A stretch of 64,000 nt of DNA. It comes from 0-14-0-80-60-11 sp049322355. Lineage in GTDB: Bacteria > Desulfobacterota > Desulfobaccia > Desulfobaccales > 0-14-0-80-60-11. Position 1 is the stretch's first letter; the number at the start of each line of letters is the position of its first letter. The notes beneath the pieces were generated by a model that was given only the letters and a program-made list of their open reading frames with translations, ran no database searches and was not told the origin of the DNA. This document shows, piece by piece, positions 61,423 to 64,000 of this stretch. The translations under genes and the position numbers were made by a program. The DNA is taken from assembly GCA_049322355.1 (NCBI GenBank), contig JBMORG010000014.1, positions 1 through 64,000 on the forward strand, read 5' to 3'.

Positions 61423-64000
61423 ATGTTCTTGAGAGGTATTCCGTACGGGTTTCTATTGGTGTTAGCAGTAGCGGGATTTTTGTCTGTCCCTTATTCAGTC
61501 GGGGCCCAGGCCGTGCAGCCGGCGAAGCCGGGGAGCGGAATCGCCTCCCCCCAGGCCCTGGCCCAGGGATTTGAAAAGGGGATTGCTCAGTTACAAGAAA
61601 GTCTTAAAGTCTGGGAATCCAGGGTGGAGGGGGCAACCGAGAAACTCACCCAGACCCAAAAGGACCTTGACAACCTCCAGGTTGCAGTGGCTTCCTTGAA
61701 AGCCGCCATGATCCTTCAGAAAATCCCTCTGCTCCAGCTCCAAGAACTCATGGCCAGCTATGGCTCCAAAGAAAAGGACCTCAAAAACAGTCTTAAGGAT
61801 TTAGACCAAGAGATCGAGGCCCTCACGAAGGACCGGGAAAATTATTTAACCTCGGAAAATGATCTCAGGGTTCAACTAACCATCATTCGGGCAAATCAAC
61901 CTCAGGTCGTGACCCCGGAATTGCAGAGCGCCTTTCTGAAATATTTAAACCTCGCAGGGGACCGGGATAAACTGACTGCCCAGGTGCTGGAATCGTTGCA
62001 ACAACGGCGTCAACTCCTACTGAATGAAATCGAGTTGATCGCCGGACTGGCGTCCCAGTTGAAGCAACTGGAAGACACCTGGAAGGCCGAACTCCTGAAG
62101 CGTCCGGAACAAGCCGTGCCTTTCCTGGAACAGGTTTTCCGGGCGTGGCATAGCATAGTGAGCATCCCGGAGCTGGGTTGGAAGTGGCTTAGCGACCTGG
62201 TGAAATCAGGACGCCTGAGCGCTTTTATTTTGCAGAACTTGGCCCGCACCATCGGCCTGCTCGGCTTCATCCTTCTGATGGGTTGGAGCACCCGCCGGCT
62301 CAATGAGTCGGTAACCCGACGGTTCCAAGCATGGCGGGCAAAGCAAGATGATCCTCATATGCTACCACTATATGTGGCAGGACAGACCCTGGTCGCCAAC
62401 CTGTTTGGCTTGGGCCTGGTTGTGTGGGTGGGCCTATTTTTGTGGACTCTCAACCTTATCGAATCCGCGCCGGCCCAATTGATTCTTTCTGCCCTGCTCA
62501 CCCTCTGGGCTTTACGCCTGGCCCTCCAGTGGGTACAAGGTTTTTTTGCGGGGAAAGCGGCCGGAGGGGTGCTGGCCCTGGATGAAGACGTCGCCAGATA
62601 TTACCGCTGGTCTCTGAAACTCTTTCTGCTATATCTTTCGCTTGGCCTTTTCGGAATTAAAAGTGCCGGCCTTATGGGTATTCCTGAATCCAGTCGCTTG
62701 TTCCTGCAGCACTTCTTTCGGTTGGGTGTCCTTATGTGGGGGTGGTGGTTGTTGCGCCGCCCCTACCTGACCAGACTCTTGCCAGAATTGTCGGAGCCGA
62801 CTTGGCTGCACCAGCCTGTGGTAAGCATGTTTTTGCGTGGCCTGTTACTGTTCGTGCTGAGTACTATAATTTTGGCCGACCTTCTGGGATTCCAAAACCT
62901 CTCTCTTTTCACGGCCCAGGCCGCAGCCCGAACCCTTCTGGCAGCAACGATTCTGTGGTTCCTCTGGCTGATCGGGGAAACCCTAATCCGCCGTTTGCTG
63001 CATCCAGAAGTCGGAATAGCGCTTTACCGTTATCCCGAAAGGGTGGAGTTGATCCAGAGGATCTTTACCCTCAGCCGCTGGGCCTTATCCCTGGTCCTGG
63101 CTGCAATCGTGGTGCTGATATCCCTTGACCTCTGGGGGATCACTCCGGAACAGATGTCTTGGGCCTTTCAGTGGGTCAGTTGGGGACCGACATTAGGCCC
63201 AATAAAGCTGACCCCCCTCAGTATCCTGGGCGTCATTCTAGTTCTCTATTTTGGGTTTGTTTTCTCCCGATTGCTGCGCAGCTTGGCGCTCGCCCACATC
63301 TTTCCCCGCACCGCGCTGGATCGCGGGCTGCAATACACTATCTCCACTACCCTACATTACGTCATCCTGATTTTGGCTGGGCTGATCGCGTTGAATATTC
63401 TGGGAATTCCTCTGACCAACCTGGCCCTGGTGGCTGGAGCCCTGGGGGTCGGGATCGGTTTCGGCCTCCAAAACATTGTCAATAATTTCCTCAGCGGCCT
63501 AATTCTCCTCTACGAGAGACCCATCAAAGTGGGGGATATGCTGGTGATCGACGGCCAGTGGGGCACAGTGAAAGAAATCAGGGTTCGGAGCACCATTTTC
63601 GAAACCTTTGACCGGTACGTCCTGGTTATCCCCAACTCTGATCTCGTTTCCAACAAGGTCCTCAACTGGACCCATTACGGCGCCGGCATAAACCGCCTTA
63701 CCCTGAAGGTTGGGGTTTCCTATGACTCGGATGTGCGCCAGGTCACGGAATTGCTGACCCAGATTTGCCAGGCCAACCCCCGGGTGGTGGCCGCACCGCC
63801 GGTCCAGGTGTTTTTTGCGGTCTATGGCGACAGCTCCCTGGACTTCACCATCTGGGTGTTCGTGAGAACTCCCAACGACCGCACCCCGGCCACCCATGAG
63901 CTGAACAGCGCCATCTTTGAAGCCTTTAGGAAACACGGCATCGAAATTCCCTTTCCCCAAAGGGACCTCCATATCAAGGAGTGGCCGGAAAAGTCCGAAA
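61423..64000 (+). CDS. MscS-family mechanosensitive channel (partial, runs off window)
   Basis: The visible 859 codons encode a large MscS/MscK-like membrane protein. A signal peptide (FLLVLAVAGFLSVPYSVGAQ-like) is followed by a periplasmic coiled-coil region (residues ~45-220), then many membrane helices. The channel core AGALGVGIGFGLQNIVNNFL, with pore-lining Gly/Ala, is near residue 672. The beta domain (LLYERPIKVGDMLVIDGQWG) and C-terminal cage follow. ATG 61423 has CAGGGAG upstream; ATG 61396 is in frame without one. The stop lies beyond the window. Confidence 0.92.
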   Translation, partial: MFLRGIPYGFLLVLAVAGFLSVPYSVGAQAVQPAKPGSGIASPQALAQGFEKGIAQLQESLKVWESRVEGATEKLTQTQKDLDNLQVAVASLKAAMILQKIPLLQLQELMASYGSKEKDLKNSLKDLDQEIEALTKDRENYLTSENDLRVQLTIIRANQPQVVTPELQSAFLKYLNLAGDRDKLTAQVLESLQQRRQLLLNEIELIAGLASQLKQLEDTWKAELLKRPEQAVPFLEQVFRAWHSIVSIPELGWKWLSDLVKSGRLSAFILQNLARTIGLLGFILLMGWSTRRLNESVTRRFQAWRAKQDDPHMLPLYVAGQTLVANLFGLGLVVWVGLFLWTLNLIESAPAQLILSALLTLWALRLALQWVQGFFAGKAAGGVLALDEDVARYYRWSLKLFLLYLSLGLFGIKSAGLMGIPESSRLFLQHFFRLGVLMWGWWLLRRPYLTRLLPELSEPTWLHQPVVSMFLRGLLLFVLSTIILADLLGFQNLSLFTAQAAARTLLAATILWFLWLIGETLIRRLLHPEVGIALYRYPERVELIQRIFTLSRWALSLVLAAIVVLISLDLWGITPEQMSWAFQWVSWGPTLGPIKLTPLSILGVILVLYFGFVFSRLLRSLALAHIFPRTALDRGLQYTISTTLHYVILILAGLIALNILGIPLTNLALVAGALGVGIGFGLQNIVNNFLSGLILLYERPIKVGDMLVIDGQWGTVKEIRVRSTIFETFDRYVLVIPNSDLVSNKVLNWTHYGAGINRLTLKVGVSYDSDVRQVTELLTQICQANPRVVAAPPVQVFFAVYGDSSLDFTIWVFVRTPNDRTPATHELNSAIFEAFRKHGIEIPFPQRDLHIKEWPEKSE

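Overview
The window reads as chromosome from a sulfate- or sulfite-reducing bacterium of the Desulfobacterota (formerly Deltaproteobacteria), probably near the Desulfobacca/Syntrophobacter side. The main evidence is a complete dsrA-dsrB-dsrD-dsrN operon (7.0-11.1 kb), supported by rubredoxin, ferredoxin, a CCG/heterodisulfide-reductase-like flavoprotein, a CooC-type ATPase and a PEP-CTERM protein. The DNA is GC-rich and densely coding. Placement below phylum is inference.

Layout. 0.1-6.8 kb: a GltD/HdrD-like fusion flavoprotein, secA, an ArgA-like acetyltransferase, a SlyD-like isomerase and a ferredoxin. 7.0-11.2 kb: the dsr operon on the minus strand. 11.2-17.2 kb: a paired M16 peptidase, an orphan ABC-type lipoprotein, signal peptidase I, a rubredoxin and a HAD phosphatase. 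17.4-24.3 kb: M24 peptidase, GNAT, metallophosphoesterase, RNase II and a membrane-fused spermidine-synthase-like protein. 24.5-28.4 kb: a GEMM-I cyclic-dinucleotide riboswitch in front of a secreted beta-helix protein, then purB with a decayed copy of its own 3' end bracketing two small genes. 28.7-33.1 kb: methyltransferase, two crotonase-fold enzymes and ispG. 33.4-37.8 kb: a PEP-CTERM protein, an E1-like/JAMM pair, a cupin and dtd. 37.9-44.3 kb: a CDP-alcohol phosphatidyltransferase, HPP/CBS and ClC/CBS membrane proteins, and a cysteine-desulfurase-like/IscU pair. 44.7-57.7 kb: mixed housekeeping genes (cooC, AmpG-like permease, prmA, rsmE, YhcC-like radical SAM) and a restriction-methylase fragment. 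57.8-61.3 kb: an ABC transporter behind an M-box magnesium riboswitch. 61.4-64.0 kb: an MscS-family channel cut by the window end.

Four points stand out. (1) A well-preserved M-box riboswitch with promoter and terminator precedes a nitrate/taurine-type ABC transporter rather than mgtE/corA/mgtA, suggesting an unrecognised magnesium-linked transporter. (2) The NifS/IscS-like protein next to IscU has Gln where the PLP-binding Lys should be, as if sulfide rather than cysteine supplies sulfur. (3) A GEMM-I riboswitch, with A at the ligand-discriminating position, controls a secreted beta-helix protein. (4) An E1-like (ThiF) and a JAMM metalloprotease gene sit together without a visible E2 or ubiquitin-like partner. 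Spacers are rich in short palindromes and simple-sequence repeats. No tRNA, rRNA, CRISPR array, transposase or phage gene was seen.
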